NCBI RefSeq assembly: GCF_021347895.1
Contig: NC_067117.1
Location: forward strand, 30,882,067-30,946,066
Reading direction: 5' to 3'
Length of the DNA stretch: 64,000 nt
Source of the DNA: Acanthochromis polyacanthus
Taxonomy: Eukaryota > Chordata > Actinopteri > Pomacentridae
Below, piece after piece: positions 37,581 through 50,606 of this stretch. A model generated the notes under the pieces. It made no database searches. It had not been told where the DNA came from and saw nothing but the letters and a program-made list of their open reading frames with translations. Position 1 is the first letter of the stretch; each line of letters opens with the position of its first letter. A program made the translations under genes and the position numbers.

Positions 37581-38995
37581 AGTTTCATGTTAGCAACAAG
37601 AGAGCATTCTGGGGTTTTAGCTAGTAAATGGGCACCATGACAAAGTCTTTTGTGATGATTAATGACCTCCAGCCAGCGCACAAAGGTTAAATCAAGTCAG
37701 GGCTAACTAGGATAATTTTCCATATATCCCAGCAGAACAGGCAGCAATATCAGCACAGGAAAAACATCCAGTGTGCTCAAAGTGATCAACTACTGACTTA
37801 TATTGCTCCATTTACTAAGAAAATTATTCATGCAGATGTAAACAAAGGATCGGACTTCCATTCATTCTGATACCGATCAGTCGAAAAAATGCCTTGATCA
37901 GGATCAGGGTCGGAAATCATCAGTTTATACTGTTGCAAAGGTGGAGTTTTCATTCTGATTGGCTGGACAGTTGAGATGTAATCTAAACCTACCATTACTT
38001 GCTGCAAAAACAAGCAATTAATTAAGCTTACAATTTTGTTTTGAAAGATTACAGTTGGCAGGAACTCCACAGAACATCACACAGCTTAAATAACTTATTT
38101 AACACATTCTGGTTCAGCTTCAGACAGGTTTGGTAACAGTGGCACAAACTTGTGTCCCCATTTGTACTGACAATGTGGTTTTAATTTATTTTAAAGCTCT
38201 CACTTGTGCCTCTCATGTTATCTCCAGAGTAATATCATACAAAGCTTGCGAGTACAGACATATTCAGAGCAGTCCTTTTGTCCTACACTGTTAGGAAACA
38301 ACATTCCCAGAAACTAATTTAAAGTCATTGAATCAGATGGCCATTACATAAACCCTTAGTACAGAAGATTATCCAGGAGACTCATTTCTCAATATCCAGA
38401 GCAACGTAATGATCCTGAGCTTAAAATGGGAAATAATACTTAGGGGAAACAATTCCAGAAACTTATGCTGCTCCTGGTTTCAAATGCTTTTTTAGGATAA
38501 GTCTGTATAATTCGAAATCATCCAGGTCCTCGTAATCCAAGGAGAAAAAGCAACTGGAGTTCTCCTTCAGATTCCTTAAATGTTTTGACCTCATTAATGA
38601 AAATTATAATGGATTCTTCAAGATTATTATGCATTATCTTTTAATTTACTGTGACATCACAGACAACAGATGGAGTAGATGATAGTGTTGTGAATGGAGA
38701 TCTAAATGAGCAATAGGCAGAAGTATAAAAAAGATGTCTAATGATTACAATTGGCATTACTTCTCCACAACTGCAGTACTATTACATTGACAAATAGAGC
38801 AGTTCTTCTCATGCATAGTCAAATACAAATACTTTTAAAGACTGTAGTGAAAATATAGCTGTGATTTCCGACCAGACGGATTCAGTGAATATGGTTATAA
38901 AATGAGTTGTGAAAACCAGCATGCTCCCAGTTTTGCACCTATGCAGTGTTTATCTGCATGCCTGCATCATGGCTCCACATGGCAAAAAATACTAC
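37581..38995. other. No gene recognised
   Basis: I see no supported gene here. Confidence 0.45.
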
Positions 38996-38999
38996 CAGA

Positions 39000-40080
39000 C
39001 AAACTAAAAATATATATATTTGTGGGACTGCTCACTTCTCAGAAAGATGGAAAAGAATTCAGAAAGTTCAATCACTAACTAATAACCAGGAAACACAGCT
39101 GCAGCAGTAATCAAGAGATAAAGAAGGAACTATAGTACCACTGATCAGAACAGTTGCGGCTGTCCTCTGGAACTGATCTCAAAAACAAGCTTGCTTTTTG
39201 GCACAGAAAAAAAAAAGAAGGATGAATAAAGTGAGCGCATTCTTTGGCCAGATGAGATCAAGATATGTTTGTTCGGTTCAGATGTGGCTCAGCATGTTTG
39301 GTGTATACCTGACCAGGACTACCACAGTGAATGCGTAGTCCCGACAGTGAAGCACAGAGGTGGTGTTATGATATGATGCTACATGAGTGTAGAAGGTGTT
39401 CAGGAGATGACATACACTACCGTTCAAAAGTTTGGGGTCACCCAGACAATTTCATGTTTTCCATGAAAACTCACACTTTTATTCATGTGCTAACATAACT
39501 GCACAAGGGTTTTCTAATCATCATTTATCCTTTCAACACCATTAGCTAACACAATGTAGCATTAGAACACAGGAGTGATGGTTGCTGGAAATGTTCCTCT
39601 GTACCCCTATGGAGATATTCCATTAAAAATCAATCATTTCCAGCTAGAATAGTCATTTATGACATTAGCAATGTCTAGACTGTATTTCGGATTAATTTAA
39701 TGTTATCTTTGTTGAAAAAAAATGCTTTTCTTTTAAAAATATAGACATTTCTAAGTGGCTCGCAATTTTCTAACAGTATGCATTTTTTGGTTTTTGTGGA
39801 TAAACCAAAAAACTGGCTGACAAGATAACATCCAGTCTGCAGAAGAATGGCAAAAGAGAAATACAGAGTATGAGAATGACCCAAAGCACACTGCCAGAAT
39901 CACAGAAGAGTTTCTAAGAAAGAAAAAAGTACAAACTATGGCCTGGACAAGTGTGTTGCTTGAGTTGAATCAAAAAAAAAAAAAACCCTTTGGGGTGTTT
40001 AAAACCCAGCAAAGAGCACCTGTTCAAAAAAGAAAATATTTCAGGGGAATGGCAGAACATCTCTTGAGAAACTTCAATGC
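39000..40080 (+). pseudogene. Tc1-like transposase relic, split by a MITE
   Basis: From 39244 the plus strand reads WPDEIKICLFGSDVAQHVW, then PDQDYHSECVVPTVKHRGG and a stop, which is the catalytic-core block following the first Asp of a Tc1 transposase. The MITE at 39415-39779 interrupts it. Past the MITE, near 39870, NDPKHTARITEEFLRKKKVQ gives the second catalytic motif and the helix after it. The N-terminal part before 39240 is only vaguely recognisable, and the third motif with the catalytic Glu was not found. Terminal inverted repeats could not be placed. It is much older than the elements at 34823 and 52683. Confidence 0.7.
39415..39779. mobile_element. Tc1/mariner-type MITE inside the Tc1 relic
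   Basis: The left end CACTACCGTTCAAAAGTTTG follows TA at 39413-39414. The right end (TTTCTAACAGTA) is eroded. The interior matches the copy at 33114 in the opposite orientation, including TTGCTGGAAATGTTCCTCTG. Confidence 0.85.
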
Positions 40081-41985
40081 GGGGGAGGAGGATTTTGTCA
40101 TTTCATGTAAAAGTGGACATGCAAAATTTCTACTGTCAGGCTTGTAAATTTTAATATAGCAGATACAAATTGGTGGATTTGAATTTTACATGAAAGCAAA
40201 TACTTCATTGTTCTATTTATTAAGCAATGCAGTTACTCTCAGGTGATAAAACTTTGAATTGTTTTGACATTTAAGTGATTTTGCACAGAAATGTAAACTG
40301 TTTATATGTTGTCAGAACTTTACTTCACGTAATAGTTTCCTCTGAAACTGGAACCTGTAGGTCAGCTTTGACTTCACCTTCCCAAAAATAACTCAAAAAA
40401 AAAAAAGAAAAAAAAGAAGAAGAACCCTAACCTGCCTTAAATACATTTTTGACTTGTGTAGGACAACAATGACGGGGGAGTTTCACCTGGCATTAGGAGG
40501 TTGGAAGACAGCCGGTAGAACACTGGCATCCCATGCTGTGCTCCCTGCTGTGTCAGTATTACACGTCCACTCTACTTAACAACCTCCTCCATCACCGAGC
40601 AACCATCACCAAGGTGACACTGTGACGCTGTCACTGCCATACCCTTGGAGAGTGTCACTATAGTAACATACTGCTGTACATGCTATGCCAAGAAAATGCA
40701 GGAAAAAAATGAATGGAGGTTAAGAGCTCGAGATCAACAAGTTGTTTTTTTTTAAATAATCAGATGAACAAAAGCAGCAAATGATTAAAGCGAATATCTA
40801 AAGTCAGGCAAATGTTTGAGCTTGACTGAAAAAAAAATACAAGAAGAAAGAAAAAGTTACGAAAAAAATAACACTGTCAAATATTTACTTTAGATTTTCT
40901 GGTGAAGGTAGGATGGCATGCTGGCATCAGCCCTAAACTCTACAAAGCTGATGAGTGTAGCAGAGGCTTTAACTCTGCTTGTGTCAACAACAGATATCTC
41001 TACAAATCTTCCCTTTGCTTGTGTGTCTGTGTGTGTTTAAGAAAGTGTGACTGATTGAGTGATAGAGGAGACAGATGGTATTTGCCAGTCTATCAGTCAA
41101 CGGTAACAGAGCAGAACAGTCTCAACAGAGCACTACTGAGGCTACAGAAGAATGAAATACTTTTAACTGCTTTTAACACAAATGACATCATATTACAGCA
41201 AACATGTAAGTAAATTTAATGCCAAATGCAACGTTTGGACAAAAAAAATGAAGCAGCAAGTACTGAGTATTCCTGATAAGCTCCATGTTTACTTTGCACA
41301 CCTGACATAGAAACTGTATGTGATAATATTGAATGCTGATTAGCTGATTGCATCACCAATTATAGACGACAGTATTATTGAAACTTTGTCAGTGTTAGAT
41401 TACATTTTTCAAACAACTGCAGAGGTTTGACTACCAGCTTCAAAATCAAACCAGTTAAAACTACAGAAAGTACAAGAGACACTGACACTGCAACAATTCC
41501 TGTATTTTAAAAAAAAAGAAGAAATGTTTTACCAGTTAAACAGTCTAATAATGAGAAATTTAAATAAGATAAATAAAGTAAATAAATCTTTCACTGGGGT
41601 GAGCAGTGACAGATTAGAGTTCTAACTTAAAATTCTAATACTGAACAACAAAGCAACTTCTTCAAATGTTTGAAACAAGATTTGAATTCCTTCAACTTGA
41701 CTTTACAGACAAATTGAGCAACAAATGATTTTTTCAAATAAAGAGCAGAGCAACAGTAGAGAGGTTAGAGACAACCAACATTGCAGTTAGTGGTCAATGA
41801 CTGTAAACGGCATGGGGATCCAGAAAAAGGTTGTCTACTTAGGAATTTGTGACCATCAAATGACAGAAAAGAGAAATTCTTTAGACATTATTCCAGCACA
41901 AGGAGCTCCACCTTCAAATGTCCTCATATTTAAAATGAGGATGGATTTTCAGCATCAGACCATCAAAATATTTCAAAATTTGCAT
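40081..41985. other. No gene recognised
   Basis: AT-rich sequence with A-rich runs near 40390-40425. I see no gene. Confidence 0.45.
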
Positions 41986-42095
41986 GCGCCCAGGTAGCTC
42001 AACTGATTGAGGCCTGGGATCGATTCCACCTCCAATCTTCCTTACTTTCCTGTCTGCCTTACTACACTAACCTGTCAATTAAAGCCTAAAGAAGT
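41986..42095 (+). mobile_element. tRNA-like SINE fragment
   Basis: CCCAGGTAGCTCAACTGATT has an A-box-like look and GGGATCGATTCCACC a B-box-like look. CTTTCCTGTCTGCC and CTGTCAATTAAAGCC then follow, as in a fish tRNA-derived repeat. It cannot fold as a functional tRNA. Confidence 0.45.
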
Positions 42096-45000
42096 GCATA
42101 TAATTGACCTTGTACAGTCTTATAATTAAGGAGAAAAGTGAAGGGAGAGGGATGAAGAAATCAACACATTCTTCTTTCCCTCATTCATCCGCATTGATTA
42201 TTAAATGTAAAACAGTAGAACGTTCTGATATGAATTCATTCGTCATCTCAGCAGGGGCCATGACTTCCATAGCTACATTATTTTTAAATTGTTTTCCCAA
42301 GTAATCAGACTTATCGTTTGAACCATTGCCCAACATAATAACTCTGTACAGTGAAAGGGCAGTTTGAAGCTCTGTTCTGACAAAAGCTAATATGAAAATC
42401 GTGCATGTGATCTTATGAGAAGGTTGATGATTATTGCTCCAACTTCACCAAGATATGACTCACTGAACATTTGAGCAGCAGCCAAGATGAAACATAGCAT
42501 GCATTTTAACCTTAACGAAGGTTTAGTTTGAGCAACTTATTCTCAATAAACTGGAATGTTTATTGACATTAAAGTTGTAAAAGCTACAAACCAGTCACAC
42601 ATTTCTTCAGCATTGTAACCAACTTAGAGAACCAGAAAGCAGAGAACTGATGGGTTTTTGGACCAAAAACAAACAAAAAAAAGAGGCCAAACTATCTATT
42701 GGCTGCAGGCCTGAATCCAAACCTGTGGTGTATTCTGCTGCCTCCAGGCCATGTCCCAACCCTTCTCTTACCTTGAGGTAACCTGTCCAGCAGCCACTTT
42801 TTTTTTTGCAGCTTCTCCAGTGGTAGGAAAAAAAAAGTCTCACGTAGAATGTATTAGCTGTTTGGATCACTACGCTATGAAGATGGTAATGAATGGATGT
42901 GTATCCCATGCTTTCATCAGCTCTCCACCAACACTTCCTGTCCCCCCCCCCCCCCCCCCCCTCTGGCATGTGATTGACTGAACCAATCAGAAGCTAAAGC
43001 AGCAACACTAATGTAAATGCGAGGAGAAGCCACAGAGGCACATTCAGCTGATGACTGGGATAAAACATCCGAGTCTGGTTGTGATAAAATTCAAGCTTAT
43101 TCAGAGTCACTCCAGATAGCGTCTGCTAAATGGCTAAAAAATGTATTGTGTGCCTTCCCCCAAGGCTACATTATGCGTGCCAGTCAGCCGATCAATCACC
43201 ACCCTGCCAGCAACCCAATCACATTCACCACAGCCTCAACTGTAGAATAAAGATGAGGCGCTGCTTGCATTTACACTGTGTTGACAGATACACTTTGGAA
43301 GACAGATAGACTTGATGCAAGAATAAAAAAAAAGAAAAGTTTTGTGATCCCATTTTTTTCTCTTTTTGTGCTGATGGGTAAATAGGCCAAGAACAAAGAA
43401 AGAAAGAAAAAAAAATGTGTTTGATGTTTCCCTTGTCAATATGGCTTTTGCTTGATAACCACGCAGGTGAGGCAGGAGGTATTCGGCTGTAATCCTCCAA
43501 TGGGATTGAAGGAAAACAAAGTAGTCCAGGAAGGGCTCACGCTGTGTCGGTGATAAGTGGTAATCATGAGAGGAAGGTGAGTGCTTTTATTAGGGTAGAG
43601 AGGGTCAGGAATAAAAGCACTTCTGAAGCGTACAAGCACACGCAAACATACTGCACAGCAGTACACATGCAAAACAAAAAAACCTTTTCAGCTCACCAGT
43701 AAAAGCCAATATAAGTCCAAGACTGCATTTTTAAGATTGCTTGTACATAGAGACAACTACTGTCCCATTTACCTGAACTGGTCATTGGCTAAAGAACAGA
43801 GATTTGAATGGCAGGTCTGTGTTATTCACAACACTGCACTTCAAAGCTGCTGAAACTGAGGCGAGGCTTGTTTTGCCCCAACAAGCTAGCTTCATCTAAA
43901 GCCTAAAACTCTGCACAGCACACAATAAGCACAGATTTAATAATAAAAAGAGATCATCCAGTGAACCATCACAAGCCTAATATAGCATACAAAGTGAGCA
44001 TGAGGTGCTGTACTTTCTTTAAACTAATAATTAAATCTATATCTCACTCCAAACACCTGAACTTGGGTGAATTATGGATTTGTCTGTCTTATAAAACTCC
44101 ATAATTTCAGTTACAAAGAGAGAAAACACGTGCAAAGAGAAGGAGAAAGCACAAAAAGAGACAAAAATACATCTCCAGATCCTGAATCAAAACACTTCAT
44201 CAGCATGCAAATTCTTTAAATGGCTTGGCATATTGATAAACATTCAAAACGCTGTGAAAAGAGCTTATCGGATCTTTGGTCAGCAGCTCCAAGACCACAG
44301 TGTAGAAAGTATAAAGCTCCCAAAGGTTAATGGGATTCCTCTTTTCCCAACAAAAACACAAAATATCTTTAGTTTTTTTGGAGGGAGCCACTGGGGTGTG
44401 GCAGCGGGTGAGACAAGGTTCCTCAATGTGTTGACAAAAGATGAAAGACGGTGTAAATATGAATTTAAATTTCTGTCAATCAACACTGCCTGAGACACAG
44501 AGACGCCGATAACGGAAAAGGTTGTTTTACTTTTTTTGGCACACATGAATGCCAGCAAGGTGACCTTTTGGAGTTTTAGCACAAGAAGGTCCCCATTTGG
44601 TTTGATTCTTTACCTGATTGTTTTATGCTCTTTCGTCGATTTTTAAGGTGGTGATACGCAAAGAAAGTTAAATTTGGAATAGTTAAGGCAGGGGAAAACT
44701 GCCAGGCAAGAAATATGGATGCAAATAATGCATGATTGAAACATATATACATGTGTTTAATATTTAATAAAATGTGGGAGGAAATGTAGATTTAACTCCA
44801 GGCAGACATAAATACAAACAAACCAACTTCAGAATGAATATCATTTGAACTCAGTGTCACAGATTTGAAACATAATAATGCACATTTACTTTCACTACAA
44901 TTGATGCAGAAGATGTGCTTAAATAAGCCTTGAGTATTAGGTATTTTTATGGTGTAAACTGATAAATAACCTAATTTATAAACCTGTTTCCATAAAATAT

Positions 45001-45286
45001 TAATGCGACTCAACGAAAGGTAATGATGTCGAAAAAAAAAGCTGCTTTCCAGCAAGAACAGAGATCACAAGAAATATTCAGTTATAAAGCATAGCAGCAA
45101 GTTTTACAACCTCTACTAGATCTGTTTCATAGGTAGATGGATTTTGAAAATTCAACACTAGGTAGAGAGTAAAACAGAATTCATAAAAGGATTTAGAATG
45201 GGATGCGATAGAATTCTCACAGTGCAAGTTGAATGTGAAAATAAAGTGCTCTGAAGATGAGTCTCTTCTTGTTGCACAAAGGGGAG
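42096..45286. other. No gene recognised
   Basis: I see no supported exon. A C20 run at 42942-42961 and a Pro/Cys-rich translation of it are artefacts of the repeat. Confidence 0.45.
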
Positions 45287-46220
45287 TCATAGTACAGCCT
45301 TACTGCAGTGGGCAGGAATAACTTTTCTGCAGCGGTTCTTACTACAGCGGGGTTGAACAAGCCTCCAGCTACAAACACTCTGCTGTCTGGTTAGCAGGTC
45401 ATACAGGGGATGTGAAGTGTTGTTGTCCATTATGTCGAGCAGTTTGTACAACATCCTCGTCTCAACACCCAACTCCAGAGGCTCCAGAGCAGCACAGAGC
45501 GAGATTTCTTTACCAGTTTATTCAATTGTTTTAGTATCCCTGGCTCAACCAGACAACTGCAAAGAAAAGTGCACTTGGAAAAATATGGTGGTAAAAGAAC
45601 CTCAAGAAATAGAATCTGCTCTAGAACACAACACATACAATATAAACATTTTTAAAGTAATATTAGTTTAAAAAACAGTATAGCAGCAGTTTAAAACAGT
45701 GTAGCAACAGTTTAAAAAACCGTAGTGACTGTGTTGCGCAAAAGGTAATCAGCTTAAAAGTTGCTTAAGGTTCGTAGTCCGAACACGACCTGGCGATTGT
45801 ACACGAGTGTCTTTACATGAGACTGTGGACTAACCTGAACAAACAATATGATCTATGTTTAGCTATCCTCTGCCACCACCTCCTCTCCAAGGATGGGAAT
45901 GATGTTGAAATCATCCCTGGTTCTCCTTAAGGCGACAACCATCTTCTTTATCTTGGTCATATGTAGAAGGAGGTGGTTATTCATACACTCTAACCCTAAA
46001 TCCTTGTGTCCACCACTGATACACCCACTGCTGCTGTGAAGAATTTCTGCACATGACAGGACTGTGAATTTTACCAAAAATATCTGAGGTTTGCAGGTTC
46101 AAGAGGACAGGTGAGAGTACGGTCTCCTGTGGTGCTTCTGTGCTGCTGACCTCCTACTCAAACACACACCTCATCAGTCTCACAAACTGAAATCTCTCTG
46201 ATTCGTGGAGTATATTTTGA
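45287..46220 (-). pseudogene. CR1/L2-like LINE, RT and C-terminal remnants
   Basis: On the minus strand two blocks lie in the correct order. At 46077-45859 is a piece of reverse transcriptase with NNHLLLHMTKIKKMVVALRR and IPILGEEV, equivalent to the usual LLLNVTKTKE(I/M)VVDFR segment after the catalytic FSDD box; the box itself is lost. At 45472-45287 is the LINE C-terminus, KLLDIMDNNTSHPLYDLL then APRCK-like QPRCSKNRCRKVIPAH. Stops separate the blocks. A short tandem repeat at 45671-45722 lies between them. Clade by memory only. Confidence 0.65.
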
Positions 46221-46787
46221 CATCAGAGGGTATTTCAACAAGTTCTCATCCTCACCCAGAAACAAGGGGCATGACTCCCATTTTGGAGCATAACCGTAAA
46301 CGACAAAGCCGTACTTCACTGTCCACAGAAACTCAATTATTTATTTATTTTTTGCCATTTCTTTGCATGGAGAGGACAGCTTGAACCTGGCAGACATTGC
46401 TCCACAACAATCCATCCATCTCAGGAGCTCAGGTGAAAGAAGCAGCCAAATGTAGCTTTAAACTGTTGCCCCATAAAGCTTAAGAACCCAACCTGCACCC
46501 TCTGATGTCTATCTGTTTCCCAAACTGAAATCCCACTTGCATGGTCACCATTTGTGACAGTTAACTAATTAACTCATGTTCAGGAACAGAAACACGCCTG
46601 TAATTAACCGGCAGGCCTACTTATACCCAACTAACTCATCCAGCACCTTTGTCTCGTTTTTCCTCTCTCTACACACTTCATTCCCTTTTGACACTTCTTT
46701 CAGGTACCATCTGGGGTCCACAACAGGTTTTGGTGAAGATTGCCACCTGAGATGAAACCTTCACCTTTCACCTAAGGTTCCAACATC
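46221..46787. other. No gene recognised
   Basis: I see no gene in this interval. Confidence 0.4.
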
Positions 46788-47024
46788 ATGGCATGCTGGA
46801 TCATTCCACCAGACAGCCTTTACATTCATCCAGTATTTTTCCTCATTACATCTTTAAACTCACTTCATTGTGGCATGGTCCTTGCTGGTGAATTAGTGAT
46901 GATGAGGTCATGCATGCTGTTGAAGAGTATCTGGTTGGTCAAGATGTGCCTTTCTTCTGTGAAGGAAAGCTTGAAGATTGGTGGACCAATTGGACTGAAG
47001 TTAAAGGAGACTATGTTGAAAAAT
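46788..47024 (+). pseudogene. Mariner-like transposase C-terminal fragment
   Basis: Around 46900-47024 one plus frame reads DDEVMHAVEEYLVGQDVPFF, then EDWWTNWTEVKGDYVEK and a stop. This matches the usual mariner/SETMAR-type ending (WxKCIxxKGDYVEK). Upstream, ILDHST and the catalytic DLAPSD region are not intact. Only the last quarter of the transposase remains. Confidence 0.55.
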
Positions 47025-47164
47025 AATGCAAAACCAATCTTTTTCCAGTGAGGATTTTTTGGGGAAAAAATGAAGTAAGCTGCTATCACATGGAGGAAAA
47101 GGACAGGTGTAAATGATACTATGTATGATTACTAAATCACTGAAATAGTGTCCTCTGGTTTTGC

Positions 47165-47235
47165 CCTTTGTCAGCTGGGGTAGACTTCAGCCCCCCTAAT
47201 GAGGATTAAGCGGTCTATAAATAATGGACAGATGT
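47165..47235 (+). mobile_element. V-SINE tail fragment
   Basis: TCAGCTGGGGTAGACTTCAG then CCTAATGAGGATTAAGCGG and ATAATGGACAGATG match the last 70 bp of the SINE at 50217. Confidence 0.6.
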
Positions 47236-48281
47236 TTCTTTTTGCTCTTGCTGTGACATTTAACCCATAAGAACCCAGACCCATTTTTCCTAAAAGGATT
47301 TAATGATTTAAGGTCAGACATAAAACTTTACAGGAAGAGACTGGGGCACTCAAAGTGCTTGTTACACTGGTGTCACTGTGGGTTCTTATGGGTAGGCTGA
47401 AATCACAGTATTAGAAAAACTAACCTTTTCTCTCGGCATCAAGGTGCAGCTCTTTTCGAGATGTATCGAATTACAGAGCTGGGTATAGCTAAAGCTAGCT
47501 TAGTAAATAGTGAAATCAGAGGTCTGCTTTAATGGATTTCCAGCAATATCAGTCAGGTGTACATAAAAAAAAAATCTTTCTGCATCACCAACAGCAGCAG
47601 TTCTTCAATGGCTGGTAAGGAAATCCATCTCAAACACCTTGCAGATATTACCACTGCAGGAATCCTATTTCCCCTTTAATGTTTAAATCCAATTCAGCAA
47701 ATACACTATGAAAGCATGACGCTCACATTTAGATCCTCTGGAAAGAGCTTGAAATTAACAGCATGTTTCTGTAACTCCAGGCTATGTCCACCCCTTGTTG
47801 AGGTGATCAGCATCGCCTGTACGGGATGATGCAGCTGTACTTCTGAGAGTGCTTTAATCTGCCTTGTGTACCAGCTCTATAAAATCCAATTTTGTAGTCT
47901 GCTGATTAGCACAGCCCGACGCCCCTCCGCCTGCCCCGCTGTGACCGTAATCACAGATATCCTACATCTCCGTATTATCAAGTTAGCGTCCAGTGGCAAA
48001 TGTTCTTCACACAATACCCCTCGCAGTTTTAATTGAAGTCTTTCAAGTGGGGAAACACAACAATTACCCTCGCTGACCTTCAAATTTCTCTTTCATCTCC
48101 TCTCATCTGATCTTTTTTATACCTCTATGACTTCAATTTTTGGTTACTTTCTTTGCTATCATTTTGAAATCTGATTATGTTTCTATCCTTCCTTCATTCA
48201 CTTCAAAAGGTTCTTTTCTAATACTTCTCCTGAGAGTCAAAGCAATAACCAGACTCATCTATGCACATGCACATATATATT

Positions 48282-48284
<3 letters not shown>
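47236..48284. other. No gene recognised; possible regulatory sequence at 47790-48080
   Basis: I see no gene. 47790-48080 is free of recognised repeats and has a mixed composition with CGTAATCACAGATATCC and AGTTTTAATTGAAG, which might be conserved non-coding sequence. Confidence 0.3.

Positions 48285-48369
<85 letters not shown>
48285..48369. repeat. (AT)42 microsatellite
   Basis: About 85 bp of pure AT dinucleotides, able to extrude a cruciform. The Ile/Tyr-rich frame here is a repeat translation. Confidence 0.97.
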
Positions 48370-48370
<1 letters not shown>

Positions 48371-48800
48371 CCAGACACAAATGCACCACATGAATTCCTG
48401 GAGACATTGTCATTGTGCCGCCTTAAAGCCTATAATTTGTGGAGAATTATTCTGTTTTGTCCTTTAAGTGGCACGTTGCATCTCTCTGGGGCCTTGGATG
48501 TGATAATAGCTGTCTCTTAATAACAATCGTTTTTCTCTTTGGCTGGGTTTATTTTGACAAACGGCGTGTTTGAAACATGCAAACAGATGTGACCTTAACC
48601 AAACACTCGGCAGATTTGTGTATTCAATTAGGTTTGAAGGGAAAAGTCATTCATGCATATTTTGAAAAGAAAGAGAATAAAAGGCAACAATTTGTTTTTC
48701 ATTGACTCGGCAGTGCATTCAGCTAGGATATTCAAGGATGATTACATTTAAAATCTGTATTTCATTTTGTCTCTCATTCATGTTTGTATTTAATTTTGTT
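48370..48800. promoter_or_regulatory. Candidate conserved non-coding block
   Basis: This block has no repeat signature and is rich in Sox-like AACAAT(C/T) and Fox-like sites (TTTATTTTGACAAAC near 48549) along with TATAATTTGTGGAGAATTATTC near 48431. It may be regulatory, but there is no direct evidence from one sequence. Confidence 0.2.
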
Positions 48801-49293
48801 TGTCTTCGAAAATTTGATTAATCAAGAAACATTTTGAGTAATCTTCATCATAAGAGGATGAGCACTCATGTCAAAACAGCATGAACACATATTGAGTAGA
48901 TGCTTTTTAAAACATTATGGCATCAGTTATCCATTAAGGATGGATTTGTGGCTTGACATTGAAACATGATGCCAGACAGAGCAGCAGATACAGGCTGTCA
49001 GAGGCTGTACTGCTTGCGCACATATCAGAGTCCTTGACATTTGCAGCTCAAGGCTTTGACAGGCTTCGTTTGTTCACGTGTCCAGATCAAGTGTTGACCC
49101 TTAGACACCGTATATCACTGCATGTGTGGTTCTAGTGATGGCAGTGTTAGCCTGCTGGTTCGTCAGTAAATGCAACACTTTGATACCAAACTGTTGGATG
49201 GATGACCGTATTATTTTGTTAAACTGAAATAACTCCACATCAGACTGGTAGAAAACACCCTGACAATGAATATTACTGATTTTTGTGACACCC
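48801..49293. other. No gene recognised
   Basis: I see no gene here. Confidence 0.4.
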
Positions 49294-49526
49294 TCTATAT
49301 CTAACTGCTGATTTTTAATGGAATATCTCCATAGGGGTACAGAGGAACATTTCCAGCAACCATCACTCCTGTGTTCTAATGCTACATTGTGTTAGCTAAT
49401 GGTCCTGAAAGGCTAATTGATGATTAGAAAATCCTTTGCAGTTGTGTGAGCACATGAATGGAAGTGTGAATTTCCATGGCAAACATGAAATTGTCTGTGT
49501 GACCCCAAACGTCTGACTGGTAGTGT
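49294..49526. mobile_element. Tc1/mariner-type MITE, truncated copy
   Basis: It keeps TTTTTAATGGAATATCTCCA, ACATTTCCAGCAACCATCAC and GTGACCCCAAACGTCTGA, ending in GGTAGTGTTA. The left third of the element is missing. Confidence 0.8.
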
Positions 49527-50204
49527 TACTATATGTGGTCCGTTCAAAAATATGACCCACTGAAGATATCTTTTTCCTGGCTAAACAAGGTGGTGACCTA
49601 TTTTGTGCTGGGATTTGTGGATCCATCACAGCACTGTGAAGCTTTAAGTGTTCACCAAAATCCATGAAATACAAAGAAATCAACATCTACAGACTATGTA
49701 AGAGATAAAGGTTAGAAGCAACCGTCAGCTGGTATTGACAAAATTTCCTCAAAGTGGAAGCCCTGTAGACTGGTAGTTCAATTTTCCAAAAATAATGGCA
49801 ATTTATGGCCAATGACCATTTGAAAGAGCCACCAACACCAAAAAATAGACATACAGACTGGTGTGGAATTACATTTGCAGAACTGTTTTTTGTGCCACAT
49901 TCACAGTTACTATATTTATTATTATAATATACGCCTAAAAAAGTTCTGCCTTCTTTACGCATTCAATGCCTCCATGATTCTTGGCGTTTACCAGTATCGA
50001 TAGGATTGATAGCTATAAAACTCATAGGAGAGATAACTTTTAGCACCATCTGAAGGTCAATATTTCACTTTGTACCAAATCCCAAATGTAAAACCAGTGA
50101 CGTTTCCATCGACTACTTTGTGTTTCTTGCCAAAGAGAAAATGCAATCATGCTAGTATGCTAAATAAAGATGGTGAATATGGTTAACACGGAATGAAGCT
50201 AAAC
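49527..50204. other. No gene recognised
   Basis: I see no gene or clear repeat. Confidence 0.4.
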
Positions 50205-50216
50205 ATCATGCAAACA

Positions 50217-50594
50217 GGCTGCACAGTGGTGTACTGGTTACAACTTTTGCCTTGCCGCAAGAAGATCCCCGGTTCAAATCCCGGCCTGGGCCTGGGATCT
50301 TTCTGCATGGAGTTTGCATGTTCTCCCTGTGCATGCATGGGTTTTCTCCGGGCACTCCGGCTTCCTCCCACAGTCCAAAAATATGCTGAGGTTAATTGAT
50401 GACTCTAAATTGCCCGTAGGTGTGAATGTGAGTGTGATTGTTTGTCTGTATATGTAGCCCTGTGACAGACTGGCGACCTGTCCAGGGTGTCCCCTGCCTT
50501 CGCCTGAGTCAGCTGGGATAGGCTCCAGCACCCCCCGCGACCCTAGTGAGGATAAAGCGGTGTATAGAGAATGGATGGATGGATGGATGGATGG
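50217..50594 (+). mobile_element. V-SINE, full length
   Basis: A 12-bp target duplication, ATCATGCAAACA, flanks it (50205-50216 and 50595-50606). The head has a Pol III A-box-like TGGTGTACTGGTTA and a B box GGTTCAAATCCC. The central V-SINE core follows (GGAGTTTGCATGTTCTCCCT, CTCCGGCTTCCTCCCACAGT), then the tail domain (GGCGACCTGTCCAGGGTGTC) and terminal GGAT repeats. Exact flanks suggest a fairly recent insertion. It would be copied by a partner LINE that recognises its tail. Confidence 0.9.
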
Positions 50595-50606
50595 ATCATG
50601 CAAACA

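Noticed and set aside
42607..42981. 120-residue minus-strand frame starting in Gly-rich sequence
   Set aside because: Its N-terminus is a translation of the C20 tract and the remainder matches nothing I recognise.
50220..50290. tRNA gene on the basis of the GGTTCAAATCCC B box
   Set aside because: It is the head of a V-SINE. No cloverleaf can be drawn and the V-SINE core follows directly.
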